DNA of 12,865 bases from Dyella_A sp049445995 (GCF_049445995.1 NZ_JBMSDZ010000039.1:1-12865), one strand, 5' to 3'; positions 1 through 6,568 are shown, counted from the first letter of the stretch. The notes: generated by a model from the letters alone, not told the origin. Made by a program: numbers and translations.

Positions 1-1
1 G

Positions 2-85
2 GCCACGCAACTGCTCGACACCGCTGGCGCCCTACGCCTCGTCCCCACCCCGGTCGACACCGGCATCCCCGAGGTTGTTACATAG
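2..85 (+). pseudogene. Possible fragment of a MocR-type PLP-dependent regulator
   Basis: An open frame runs in from the left edge and stops at TAG 83-85. The 27 residues include LLDTAGALRLVPTPVDTGIP, which resembles the 'G-A-x-x-V-P-x-P-V-D' stretch of the aminotransferase domain of MocR/GntR-type regulators. A stop there would cut such a protein in mid-domain, so if the match is right this is a remnant. It lies in the same frame as the LysR fragment that follows, separated by the stop. The match rests on one short motif and could be chance; the function is not established. Confidence 0.25.
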
Positions 86-97
86 AAATCTCGCGCC

Positions 98-682
98 GTG
101 TGTTGGGTTACTGTTGACACGTTCCGATATCCGGACATCGAACTCGATCTCGACTTCAACGACAGATTGATCGACGTGATCGCCGAAGGCGTCGACGCCG
201 TCATACGCAGCGGTGATATGGGCAACTCTCTGCTCAAGGCTCGCCCCTTAGGGAGGTTCCGCTTCGTATTGGTGGGATCGCCTCAGTATTTCGCTCGTCG
301 TGGCACGCCGCGGACGCCCACCGATCTACCCAACCATATATGCCTGAGATACAAATTCCCCACGACGGGTCAATTGCAGGAGTGGAAGTTCGATGTCGAA
401 CGGGTTGGCACGGATCGCCTTCCCGTCCCCAGCACTCACACATTCAACAATGTGGAGGCGCTTATTTCTGCTGCCGTGGCCGGCTTGGGAATTGCCTACT
501 TGCCAGACTTTGCGGTGCGTGAGCCTCTCGGCTCACGCACATTGGCATCCACCCTTGAAGAATTCATTTTGGAGGGTGGCAACTTCTCCATCCTATGGCC
601 CGGTCATCGGTACATGCTGCCCAAGCTGAGGGCCTTTGTGGACTTTCTTATCGAAATGCAAGTGCTGGGAGCATCAGGTTAG
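98..682 (+). pseudogene. LysR-family regulator, truncated: effector-binding half only
   Basis: The frame encodes the C-terminal two thirds of a LysR-type regulator substrate-binding domain. YPDIELDLDFNDR, EGVDAVIRSGDM and the run through GSPQYFARRGTPRTPTDLPNH to CLRYKF are standard for this family, as is AAVAGLGIAYLPDFAV. The usual protein is about 300 residues; only about 180 recognisable ones are here. The N-terminal winged helix-turn-helix and linker are missing, so it cannot bind DNA like an intact LysR. No good ribosome binding site precedes the GTG at 98, and homology starts only at about residue 12 (RYPDIEL). Base composition is visibly less GC-rich than the genes to its right. Its stop lies 7 bp from the stop of the convergent relaxase gene. 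I read it as a decayed fragment in the ICE cargo site. Confidence 0.8.
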
Positions 683-697
683 ATTCAAGCTAATCTA
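680..697. terminator. Short hairpin between convergent gene ends (weak terminator candidate)
   Basis: TAGATT at 680-685 and AATCTA at 692-697 form a perfect 6-bp AT-rich stem with a 6-base loop. It overlaps the stop codons of both the LysR fragment and the relaxase gene. There is no T tract, so termination is only suggested. Confidence 0.25.
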
Positions 698-2651
698 CTG
701 ACGGCCCTCGTCGACGACCAATCTCCCAGGACACGCTGGCACCATGCACCGTCGCGACAAGTTGCCTCCCCAGCCGCTGCTCGATCACCGGCTTCCACGG
801 TAGCAGCGAGAAGCCCATGCCGTCATCGAGCATCGCGTAGCGACCGCTGGCGAGCATGACGGAGCGCCGGTAGATGCCCGCCACGCGCTGCCCGTCGGCC
901 ACAGGCCGATGCTCCAACCCGGTTTCGGCGGCAATGTCCTTCGCGGCCTGCGCCAGCTCGCGGCCACGCAGCGTCGCCAGCAGATTGCGCGCGAGGATGA
1001 CGCGCTGCCCGCACTGCTCGGCCAAGCCCTGTTCGGCCAGGAAGTCGACGCGCTCGCGTAGCGCGTCCTTGACTTCGGCACCAAAGCCCAGGTTGCCCAG
1101 CCCTTTGCCTCTACCGACTAACTGCTGATCGAGCCAGGTAGCACCAATGACGCGGGTTTGCCGCTCGATGGGCAGGTGCGATTTCAGCTCCACCACCGCA
1201 CCGTCACCAAGCCGCTGCGCATCGTACTGGCGGCCACGCTCCGCCAAGTCGTTAGGCACACACCAGACACCTTCGGCCTCGCGATCCACGATGCCGGCGC
1301 GGCGCAGGGCTTCGAGTCTGCGCACATGGGCGGCCACCACTTCACGAGGGTCGCGATCGAACCAGGTTTGGCCTTGAGCGACGGCCAAGTGATGATCGGT
1401 GCGGTACACACCATCGACGGCCAGTGCGGCGATGTTGCGGTCGGCGGCGCGCACTCCGGCCGCGCCTTTCACCTCCACGACGGCGCCGGCCGGGAACCGC
1501 TCCAGTTCCGACCGCCGCGGCAGCGCGACGTAGTGCGCCTTGCCGTCCGTGCCATCGACGACCAGATAGCCTTTGTCGTACAACTCGTCGGCCAAGCCTT
1601 TGCCAGCTACTCGGCCAACAAGGATGTGGCCGTCGCCGCCCGGCTCGAACACGGCCAGTTCACGCTGCCTGCCGCCCATGGCCCGCTGCATCGTGCGGAT
1701 GATGTCTCCACGCTCGCCCATCGCCCGCAAGGTCGGCTCGGCCTCGGCGTGGACGGCCCACGCGCCGGGTTGCTGCTCAGTCGCCAGCCCCATGCGCTGC
1801 AAGTGTTGCAGACGACCGATCAGCATTTGCCGCTGGCGTTGCAGCCGGGGTTCGGCGAAGCGTTCGACGCGCACCAGGCCATCGTCGCCGGCCTCGCGCT
1901 GCAAAGTACGATCCAGCCCCGTCCACCGCTCCTGATCGACTTCGCGCTGCAGGGCGCGCTGCATCTCCAGCTCGGTGCGCGGCCCCAGCCATTCGGTCGC
2001 CAGCTTCGACGCACGCCGACGCATACCTTCGGCGATATAGTCGCGGGCAATGATGAGGTCTTTGCCGGTATCGTCCTTGCCGCGCAGAACGACATGCGTG
2101 TGCGGGTTGTCGGTGTTCCAGTGATCGACCGCGACCCACTCCAGCCGCGTACCCAAGTCGGCCTCCATGCGTGCCGTCAGGTGCCGGGTGTAGGTGCGCA
2201 GGTCGTCGAGCTGTTCGGCGTCCTCCGGCGAGACGATGAACCGGAACTGGTGCCGGTCGCCTTCGCCGTGCTCCTTGAATGCTTCAAGGTCGGCGTCGTC
2301 GGTCATCGGCCCGTAGGCATGGCCCGGCCCGCCTTGGCGATCGACGCCCTCGCGCTTGATGTAGCGCAGGTGCGCGGCGGTCGAGCGTGGCCCGGCCTGT
2401 TTCAGATTTACCAGCCGCGCTTTGATCGTCACGCGCCTGGCATTCGCCCCAAGTCCACGGCCCGCGAAACGCGCCGCGACGTGGCCGCGCCCCAGGCGGG
2501 AACCGGGGCGATGGCCGATCTTGCCTGCCGTCTTGCGGAGCTTCGCGCCGGCCTTGTTGGCCTGCCTCAGCACCTTGTTGATGTAGGTATCCCCTCGCTG
2601 TCTCGGCGCACCAGGACGGACGCGGAAACGATCGTCGTCGCGTTGACTCAT
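690..2651 (-). CDS. rlxS: RlxS-type relaxase (VirD2-like nuclease with C-terminal DUF3363)
   Basis: This is the relaxase that should nick oriT and pilot the transferred strand. The N-terminal conserved block SQRDDDRFRVRPGAPRQRG is typical of the Tn4371 family. The likely active-site tyrosine is about Y97 in HLRYIKREGVDR. HQFRFIVSPED follows near 134-144. The metal-binding histidine motif DHWNTDNPHTHVVLRG lies near 176-191, with H177, H184 and H186. The remainder, to residue 653, is DUF3363-like. I chose ATG 2651 because it opens the conserved block and has GGAG 7 nt upstream; an ATG at 2696 would add 15 unmatched residues. It is the last gene of the parA-to-traF operon. The downstream traG/trb genes of such ICEs are outside the window. 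Length is normal for the family and the frame is intact. Confidence 0.93.
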   Translation of the reverse strand: MSQRDDDRFRVRPGAPRQRGDTYINKVLRQANKAGAKLRKTAGKIGHRPGSRLGRGHVAARFAGRGLGANARRVTIKARLVNLKQAGPRSTAAHLRYIKREGVDRQGGPGHAYGPMTDDADLEAFKEHGEGDRHQFRFIVSPEDAEQLDDLRTYTRHLTARMEADLGTRLEWVAVDHWNTDNPHTHVVLRGKDDTGKDLIIARDYIAEGMRRRASKLATEWLGPRTELEMQRALQREVDQERWTGLDRTLQREAGDDGLVRVERFAEPRLQRQRQMLIGRLQHLQRMGLATEQQPGAWAVHAEAEPTLRAMGERGDIIRTMQRAMGGRQRELAVFEPGGDGHILVGRVAGKGLADELYDKGYLVVDGTDGKAHYVALPRRSELERFPAGAVVEVKGAAGVRAADRNIAALAVDGVYRTDHHLAVAQGQTWFDRDPREVVAAHVRRLEALRRAGIVDREAEGVWCVPNDLAERGRQYDAQRLGDGAVVELKSHLPIERQTRVIGATWLDQQLVGRGKGLGNLGFGAEVKDALRERVDFLAEQGLAEQCGQRVILARNLLATLRGRELAQAAKDIAAETGLEHRPVADGQRVAGIYRRSVMLASGRYAMLDDGMGFSLLPWKPVIEQRLGRQLVATVHGASVSWEIGRRRGPSVD

Positions 2652-3091
2652 GGGGCTGCTCCATCCAAGGGCGTCGCAGTCCAGCGGACGAGGCACGCGA
2701 TTTCACCAACGGCGGTACGGCGTTGCGCACCTTCGCGGCACGCCGCCGTCCTATGGCGCGTGCCGCGCCACCGCCACGTGCAGACTGGTTTTTCGCGAGC
2801 CAGGGTGCCGCGACCTTTTATCTTGCCTTCCTCCTTTGCCCCTCGCTGTCGCTCCGGGCGTCGGCGGCCCGGCGGCGCTGCGCTGCTTGCAGCCAGCCCG
2901 CCGGCGAACGCGCCAATGGCCGCAGGCCGGGCGCGTTCGAGGCAAGACGCCTGCACCTGGGGCGGCTGCGCATGAGGTTGCGCGACGTGCGAAGCGAATG
3001 CACCCGCATGACACGACAACGTGCAGCGGGACGACACCCCGGATGGCGCGATCGAATACTCAACGCTATGCAGCGAATCGGTGGTGATCAT
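2648..3091 (-). CDS. Doubtful 147-residue ORF filling the traF-rlxS gap
   Basis: The frame starts with an ATGA overlap on the traF stop and ends with an ATGA overlap on the rlxS start, so the spacing fits the operon. The product is rich in Arg, Ala, Ser and Cys with no motif or domain I know, and its codon choice is less biased than its neighbours. The same bases hold strong inverted repeats. I favour non-coding oriT DNA with a chance open frame, but the junctions deserve a check. Confidence 0.15.
   Translation of the reverse strand: MITTDSLHSVEYSIAPSGVSSRCTLSCHAGAFASHVAQPHAQPPQVQASCLERARPAAIGAFAGGLAASSAAPPGRRRPERQRGAKEEGKIKGRGTLAREKPVCTWRWRGTRHRTAACREGAQRRTAVGEIACLVRWTATPLDGAAP
2754..2770. 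repeat. Perfect 7-bp inverted repeat in the oriT candidate
   Basis: TGGCGCG and CGCGCCA flank a 3-base TGC loop. It lies about 100 bp inside the gap from the relaxase start and could be a relaxosome or regulator site. Confidence 0.5.
2905..2939. repeat. Perfect 9-bp inverted repeat with nested hairpin in the oriT candidate
   Basis: CGAACGCGC (2905-2913) pairs with GCGCGTTCG (2931-2939). The 17-base loop contains a second perfect hairpin, GGCC-GCA-GGCC, at 2918-2928. It is the strongest structure in the gap. Confidence 0.55.
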
Positions 3092-3675
3092 CGGCGTGTC
3101 TCCAGCCAGACCGGATGCGCGATACCGAGCACGGCGGATGCGCGGACCGGGCCGAAGTAGCGACTGTCGAACGACGCAGGATTGGTCGTGCTCAACAGGA
3201 ACAGTTCACCCGGCCGTAAGCGCCGGCACTGCCGCCAGGATGGCAGCGGCCGGCCGAGATGATCGGCGGGTAATACGGTGGCCACCCGCGCACCATCGAT
3301 GCGCACGCCGCGACCAACGATGCACACCTTCTGCGGCGCGACGGCGGCTACCGGCTTGAGCAGCGGAATGCCCATCGGCAGGTAGCCGCGCCACGCGGCC
3401 AGCACAGCGGCCTTTGCCGGCGGCGGAACGAGCACGATGCTGCCCACGGACAATGATCGTGGCAGCGAGCCGGCGCGGCGGCCGAGCGGATCGACGCGAT
3501 ACCAACCGACCGCCACGCTGTCGGACGGGTTGTAGGTCAAGCGCGGCCGTGGCGACACGAACGCCGCCCACGCAAGCGCGGCGAAGCCGCAGGCGGACAG
3601 GCCAGCCAGCACGAGACGAGCGCGCCCGCGCGAGCGAGGACGCGGCGTGGCCTCGGACGTGAAAGCCATCGTCAT
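3088..3675 (-). CDS. traF: TraF-like conjugal S26 signal peptidase
   Basis: The 195-residue protein belongs to the TraF branch of S26 peptidases, which in RP4 cuts and cyclises the pilin TrbC. After a basic N-terminus, residues about 20-41 form one membrane segment (LVLAGLSACGFAALAWAAF). Next comes NPSDSVAVGWY, whose S53 fits the catalytic serine. K107 in GIPLLKPVAA fits the catalytic lysine. D170 in SFDSRYFGPV corresponds to the third active-site residue of the RP4 enzyme. The catalytic domain should face the periplasm. Its ATG overlaps the DUF2840 stop as ATGA (3672-3675), which implies translational coupling. The frame is intact and the length normal. Its product should act on the pilin of the trb mating apparatus, which lies outside this window. 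Confidence 0.92.
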   Translation of the reverse strand: MTMAFTSEATPRPRSRGRARLVLAGLSACGFAALAWAAFVSPRPRLTYNPSDSVAVGWYRVDPLGRRAGSLPRSLSVGSIVLVPPPAKAAVLAAWRGYLPMGIPLLKPVAAVAPQKVCIVGRGVRIDGARVATVLPADHLGRPLPSWRQCRRLRPGELFLLSTTNPASFDSRYFGPVRASAVLGIAHPVWLETRR

Positions 3676-4203
3676 GGCAGTGCCCTCCCCGCCAACCAGG
3701 CGGCGTGCCGCTCGGCGGTGTATTCGGGAAGCGGCAGGCGCGCAGCGAGGCGGTTGCCGAGCGTGCGCCAGTACGCGAGCGACACGTCAACGGGCGCGAT
3801 GCCCAGCGCTTCGATGGCGTCGAGCCGCGCCAGCACGGCACGCACGGCGGATTCACCCTCGGCATGCAGCAGCAGGCGCGCGCCGGGCTGCACACCCGAG
3901 ATGCGCTGCGCCGCGTCCAGCGGCGTACACGCCTGCATTACCATGAACTGCCAGCGGATCGTCCCATAGTCGTTAGCCTGCCAACGGATACGGCAGAACG
4001 TCGCTGGGCAAAAACATCGCGACGCGCCGCCAGCGGTCGAGCCGCACCAAGTGCGCCGGTTCACCGAAGCGCAGGTAGACGTCAATGCGCCGCTCGACGT
4101 AGACGAGCGAGACGCGCGTCAGCGGCGCCACGCTGGCTTGGCCGGCAAGCACCGCGAGCGCCGGTAACGGCGACGCCGTGGCCGTCGAGATCTGAGCATT
4201 CAT
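3672..4203 (-). pseudogene. DUF2840 protein, frameshifted
   Basis: Two overlapping frames together make one DUF2840 protein, a family of unknown function found next to traF in Tn4371-type ICEs. Frame one (from ATG 4203) gives TRVSLVYVERRIDVYLRFGEP and RRVAMF, then runs out of register and stops at 3973. The other frame gives IRWQANDYGT, SGVQPGARLLL, the conserved 'AIEALGI..DVSLAYWRTLGNRLA' region and HAAWLAGRALP, ending at 3672. The span is 532 nt, one more than a multiple of three. Dropping one T from the T5 run (minus strand, plus positions 4010-4014) restores a continuous 176-residue protein reading MFCPATFCRIRWQANDYGT. Without correction only a 76-residue piece is made. It could be a real mutation, a base-call error or, less likely, slippage. 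Its start overlaps the RHH gene stop as ATGA. Confidence 0.85.
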
Positions 4204-4451
4204 GAGGTCTTCTCCGGGAACTCGCGTTCCAGCAGTTCGCGCAGCAGGTCAGCGACGGTCACGCCTTGGGTGAACGCCGACACCTTGATGCGCGCCCGCA
4301 TCGCGGGCGTGACGTCGAGGGTCAGGCGCGCGGTATAGAGGTCGCCTTTCTGAATGCCGTCGGCGTCGCCCTGGCGAACCCACGCCTCGGCGTGCGGGTT
4401 CGCCGGCGGACGCGCGCCAATGACGATGCGTTTGCTATTGCGCTGGCTCAT
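4200..4451 (-). CDS. Small ribbon-helix-helix protein, likely ParA partner
   Basis: This 83-residue protein has a basic, flexible N-terminus (SQRNSKRIVIGARPP) and a C-terminal ribbon-helix-helix fold. ARLTLDV (about 42-48) is the DNA-reading strand, TPAMRARIKVSAFTQG the first helix and VTVADLLRELLEREF the second. That layout matches ParG-type centromere-binding partners of small ParA ATPases, which bind the partition site and repress their own operon. The start at ATG 4451 overlaps the parA stop as ATGA; an earlier in-frame start at 4550 would lie wholly inside parA. Its position right behind parA supports the partition role, which is inferred and not shown. The 5087-5250 repeats are possible binding sites. 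Confidence 0.8.
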   Translation of the reverse strand: MSQRNSKRIVIGARPPANPHAEAWVRQGDADGIQKGDLYTARLTLDVTPAMRARIKVSAFTQGVTVADLLRELLEREFPEKTS

Positions 4452-5086
4452 GCCGGCCACCGCAGCAGTTCGTCGGTAAGCGCCGCGATCTCGCGCGCAG
4501 CGGCGCTGTCGGGCGCCGTTTCGCGTGCGAGCCGGCCGGCGGCCACGCAATCGGCGAACACGATGCGCTGATGTACCTCCGCGCGCAGTGCAGGCAGTGG
4601 CTGGTCGGCAAGTGCGTTGCGCGCTTCACGGCCGATGATGGTGGTGCTGACACGCCGATTGATGACGAAGGCCGCCGCTAGCTGCGGCCGGAACACCTGC
4701 GCCTCGCGGATCAGCGCCACCATCTCGGCCGATGCCCACACGTCGTAGGGGCTCGGTTGCACGGGGATCAACACGCGCTCGGCCGCCAGCAGCGCGGAGC
4801 GCGCCAAGGCGGCGATGCGCGGCGGGCCGTCGATGACGACGTGATCGACGCGACGGGCCAGCTCCGGCGCCTCCAGGTGCAGCGTCTCGCGGGCGAGGCC
4901 CACGGCGCTGAACATGCGCGGCAAGCCCTGCTGGGCGCGCCGCTGCGTCCAGTCCAGCGCCGAGCCTTGCGGATCGGCGTCGAGCAGGACGACGTGCAAA
5001 CCGCGCATTGCCAGCTCGCCGGCAATGTGAGTGGCGAGCGTGGTCTTGCCGACCCCGCCCTTCTGGTTCAGCAACGCGACGATCAT
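4448..5086 (-). CDS. parA: Small ParA-family partition ATPase
   Basis: This 212-residue P-loop ATPase is of the short, HTH-less type (like ParF), which moves DNA with a separate centromere-binding protein. The deviant Walker A motif QKGGVGKTT is at residues 8-16, with the signature K9 and catalytic K14. LLDADPQGSALDW (34-46) is the A' motif and HVVIDGPP (82-89) the Walker B region. I chose ATG 5086 because the family starts MIVALLNQKGGVGKTT and GGAGGG lies 7 nt upstream; an in-frame ATG at 5155 would add 23 unmatched residues. It heads an operon that couples partition to transfer genes (RHH, DUF2840, traF, rlxS). The iteron region lies just upstream, so replication, partition and transfer functions are adjacent. 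Frame and motifs are complete. Confidence 0.93.
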   Translation of the reverse strand: MIVALLNQKGGVGKTTLATHIAGELAMRGLHVVLLDADPQGSALDWTQRRAQQGLPRMFSAVGLARETLHLEAPELARRVDHVVIDGPPRIAALARSALLAAERVLIPVQPSPYDVWASAEMVALIREAQVFRPQLAAAFVINRRVSTTIIGREARNALADQPLPALRAEVHQRIVFADCVAAGRLARETAPDSAAAREIAALTDELLRWPA

Positions 5087-5250
5087 GCATTGGCCCTCCG
5101 TCTCGGAAGACCAGCCTTTCGTGGTTGTGAGTGGTGCCGTTTGGCGGTTGTCCACCGAGGTGGCGCGCTTCTACTACCCGTTAGTGTTTTTAGGTTAGAG
5201 AAGTTAGAAGATTCCGAAACCCGCGTCGTTATTGGCTTTCCGGCGATTTC
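5087..5250. promoter_or_regulatory. parA leader with operator-like repeats and AT-rich stretch
   Basis: GTGGT recurs at 5121 and 5131, followed by a CCACC-GA-GGTGG dyad at 5152-5163. These are spaced by about one helical turn, as for ribbon-helix-helix operators. From about 5165 to 5240 the DNA is unusually AT-rich for this window and has GTTAG three times (5180, 5194, 5203). The parA promoter should be here, but I see no confident -35/-10 pair. The AT-rich part could be the melting region of an origin served by the adjacent iterons. Confidence 0.45.
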
Positions 5251-5315
5251 GCACGCCTGATGGCACGATAGGAACACGCCCGATAGCACGATATCCGGCA
5301 CGCCTGATAGCACGA
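5251..5315. repeat. oriV: Three iterons next to repA (probable oriV)
   Basis: Three near-identical 18-bp direct repeats, GCACGCCTGATGGCACGA and variants, start at 5251, 5274 and 5298 with spacings of 23 and 24 bp. Each holds two CACG cores, giving cores at 5252, 5264, 5275, 5287, 5299 and 5311, about 12 bp apart. Period, number and position 7 bp past the repA stop, next to an AT-rich stretch, fit RepA-binding iterons of a theta-type origin. Use as an origin is inferred. Confidence 0.75.
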
Positions 5316-5321
5316 GGCCAT

Positions 5322-6188
5322 TCACAGCTTGTCCCGCGGTTGTCCCCGTGCCGCGGCCAGCACGGGCCGGAAGGTCAGCAGTTCCGCGCCAGTGCCCGGC
5401 ATCCGCGCGATGCCGAGCACGTAGCCAGGCAGCGACTGCCGCGCGACCAGGGCGCGCAGGTCGCACGCGAAGTCGTAGGGCTTCGCCGTGCTGCCCGACT
5501 TGCGGTGCAGGTGCCGGAAGTCGAATTGCCAGCCGCCGGGCTGTTTCCCGCCGTGCTTGCGCACCAGCCGATACAGCCACCGCTCGATGCCGCCGGTCAG
5601 CCGGAAATACGCCGGGTCGATGGTCAGCACCAGCGCGGCGTCGAGCACGCCGGCATAGAACCAGTCCGGCAGGATCAGTTCGATGCCCCGCGGCGTGCCG
5701 CGGGCGTAGGCCCGTTCCTTCCACTCGTTGATCCACGAGAAGCGATGCAGGCGCCGTCCTGTCGTCTCGCGGATGGACGTCGCGACGGTGGTCGATTGCA
5801 GGCGATCCAAGGCCGCTTTGAGGCGCTGGTAGTCGCGCAGCGACACGCCGCGTCCGATGAAGCGCAGGATCTCGTAGGGTGTCGCGTGCATCAAGCGCGA
5901 CGGCCGCAAGCCCGCGTCGCGCGCTTCCACGATCTGCGAGGCCGCCCAGATCAGCACGTCCGCATCCCAAATCGTGGCGATGCCGTGTTCCCGCGTGCCC
6001 TCCACGCGCACGGTGACGCCACCGGCGCGGAAGTCGATCGGTGCCGTGCGCCGCGACTTCGCCAGCGAGAAGAACGGAAAGGCCATCAAGTCCTGGCTGT
6101 CGCGCGGCACCATGCCATCGCCCGGCAAGGCGCGGAACAGGTCGAGCTGTTCCCGCTCCCGCGATGGGCTGGGCATGGCGATGGCCAC
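5322..6188 (-). CDS. repA: Replication initiator protein A (RepA, RPA family)
   Basis: The 288-residue protein is the replication initiator of Tn4371-type ICEs and related plasmids. Conserved runs include SREREQLDLFRALPGD near the N-terminus, LMAFPFFSLAKSRR, the FRAGGVTVRVEG region, ATIWDADVLIWAASQI, TPYEILRFIGRG, LKAALDRLQSTTVATSIR and HRFSWINEWKE. The C-terminal part (WLYRLVRKHGG to GYVLGIARMPG) probably contributes to DNA binding. The open frame starts at GTG 6188; ATG 6176 is an equally possible start, and neither has a strong ribosome binding site. It follows the AlpA-like gene by 14 nt, so the two are likely cotranscribed. The direct repeats at 5251-5315 are the probable binding sites, unusually lying 3' of the gene. 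Replication of the excised circle would stabilise the element; this is known or proposed for several ICEs, not shown here. Confidence 0.92.
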   Translation of the reverse strand: MAIAMPSPSREREQLDLFRALPGDGMVPRDSQDLMAFPFFSLAKSRRTAPIDFRAGGVTVRVEGTREHGIATIWDADVLIWAASQIVEARDAGLRPSRLMHATPYEILRFIGRGVSLRDYQRLKAALDRLQSTTVATSIRETTGRRLHRFSWINEWKERAYARGTPRGIELILPDWFYAGVLDAALVLTIDPAYFRLTGGIERWLYRLVRKHGGKQPGGWQFDFRHLHRKSGSTAKPYDFACDLRALVARQSLPGYVLGIARMPGTGAELLTFRPVLAAARGQPRDKL

Positions 6189-6202
6189 CGGCGAACCGCC
6201 GA

Positions 6203-6484
6203 TCAGCGCGCACGGCTGTCGGCCGAGTGATGCTCGGCATACTCGGGATCAGACGTGGTTTCGTAGCTGCGCTGATCGGCCCAGCCATCGAGGTCGGCCA
6301 CGGCGTACATGACGCGCCGGCCGAACTTGCGGAATTTCGGCCCGTTGCCGATCACGCGCTGCTTTTCGAGCGTGCGCGGCGACAGCCGCAGGTAGTCGGC
6401 GGCTTCGTCGTTGGTGAGGTAGCGTTGGGGTTGCGGTGTCGTAGCGACAACAGCGGCAGCAGCCTGCAAGGGAGCGGGACGCAT
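6203..6484 (-). CDS. AlpA/excisionase-like helix-turn-helix protein
   Basis: This 93-residue protein carries one MerR/AlpA-like winged HTH: RYLTNDEAADYLRLSPRTLEKQRVIGNGPKF followed by FRKFGRRVMYAVADLDGWADQR, about residues 21-72. Such small proteins act as excisionases or as activators of neighbouring genes. It directly precedes repA (14-nt gap), so a role in switching on the repA operon is as plausible as a role in excision. I chose ATG 6484 because GGAGGT lies 7 nt upstream; the in-frame ATG at 6499 overlaps that GGAGG and has no site of its own. The first 18 residues are Ala/Pro-rich and probably disordered. A hairpin upstream can hide its ribosome binding site. Confidence 0.88.
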   Translation of the reverse strand: MRPAPLQAAAAVVATTPQPQRYLTNDEAADYLRLSPRTLEKQRVIGNGPKFRKFGRRVMYAVADLDGWADQRSYETTSDPEYAEHHSADSRAR

Positions 6485-6492
6485 CGGGTGAA

Positions 6493-6540
6493 CCTCCATC
6501 GGTCAGGAACGCCCGGCCACATAACGCGACCGGATGGAGG
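6493..6540 (-). promoter_or_regulatory. Long dyad that can sequester the AlpA-like gene ribosome binding site
   Basis: On the minus strand CCTCCATCCGGTC (6540-6528) can pair with GACCGATGGAGG (6504-6493), 12 pairs with one bulged base and a 23-base loop. The second arm contains the GGAGG of the AlpA-like gene. In RNA this would block translation; in DNA it could be an operator. Which applies is not known. Confidence 0.5.
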
Positions 6541-6568
6541 CAGTCTCGGAAAAGCGGCGGGTTGCGCA

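Larger units (their letters stand above)
2652..3087. other. traF-rlxS spacer, candidate origin of transfer (oriT)
   Basis: This 436-bp gap directly upstream of the relaxase gene is where oriT is expected. On the plus strand it has a 7-bp perfect inverted repeat at 2754-2770, TATCTTGC at 2819-2826, GCTGC-TT-GCAGC at 2882-2893, and a 9-bp perfect inverted repeat at 2905-2939. TATCTTGC differs by one base from the IncP-type nick consensus YATCCTGY. TCGCG at 2793-2797 and CGCGA at 2809-2813 form a small dyad just 5' of that site, as in RP4 oriT. The assignment and the nick position are inference. Confidence 0.4.

Noticed and set aside
1158..2975. 605-codon plus-strand ORF opposite rlxS
   Set aside because: It is antisense to a clear relaxase. 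The product has no domain, and long antisense frames are expected opposite GC-rich genes.
4010..4014. Programmed ribosomal frameshifting in DUF2840
   Set aside because: A T5 run alone is a weak slip site, no stimulatory structure was evident, and the family is normally one continuous frame; a mutation or sequencing error is simpler.
5083..6288. 401-codon minus-strand ORF across repA in another frame
   Set aside because: It overlaps all of repA and the iterons and is Arg/Ala-rich without motifs; it is a shadow frame.
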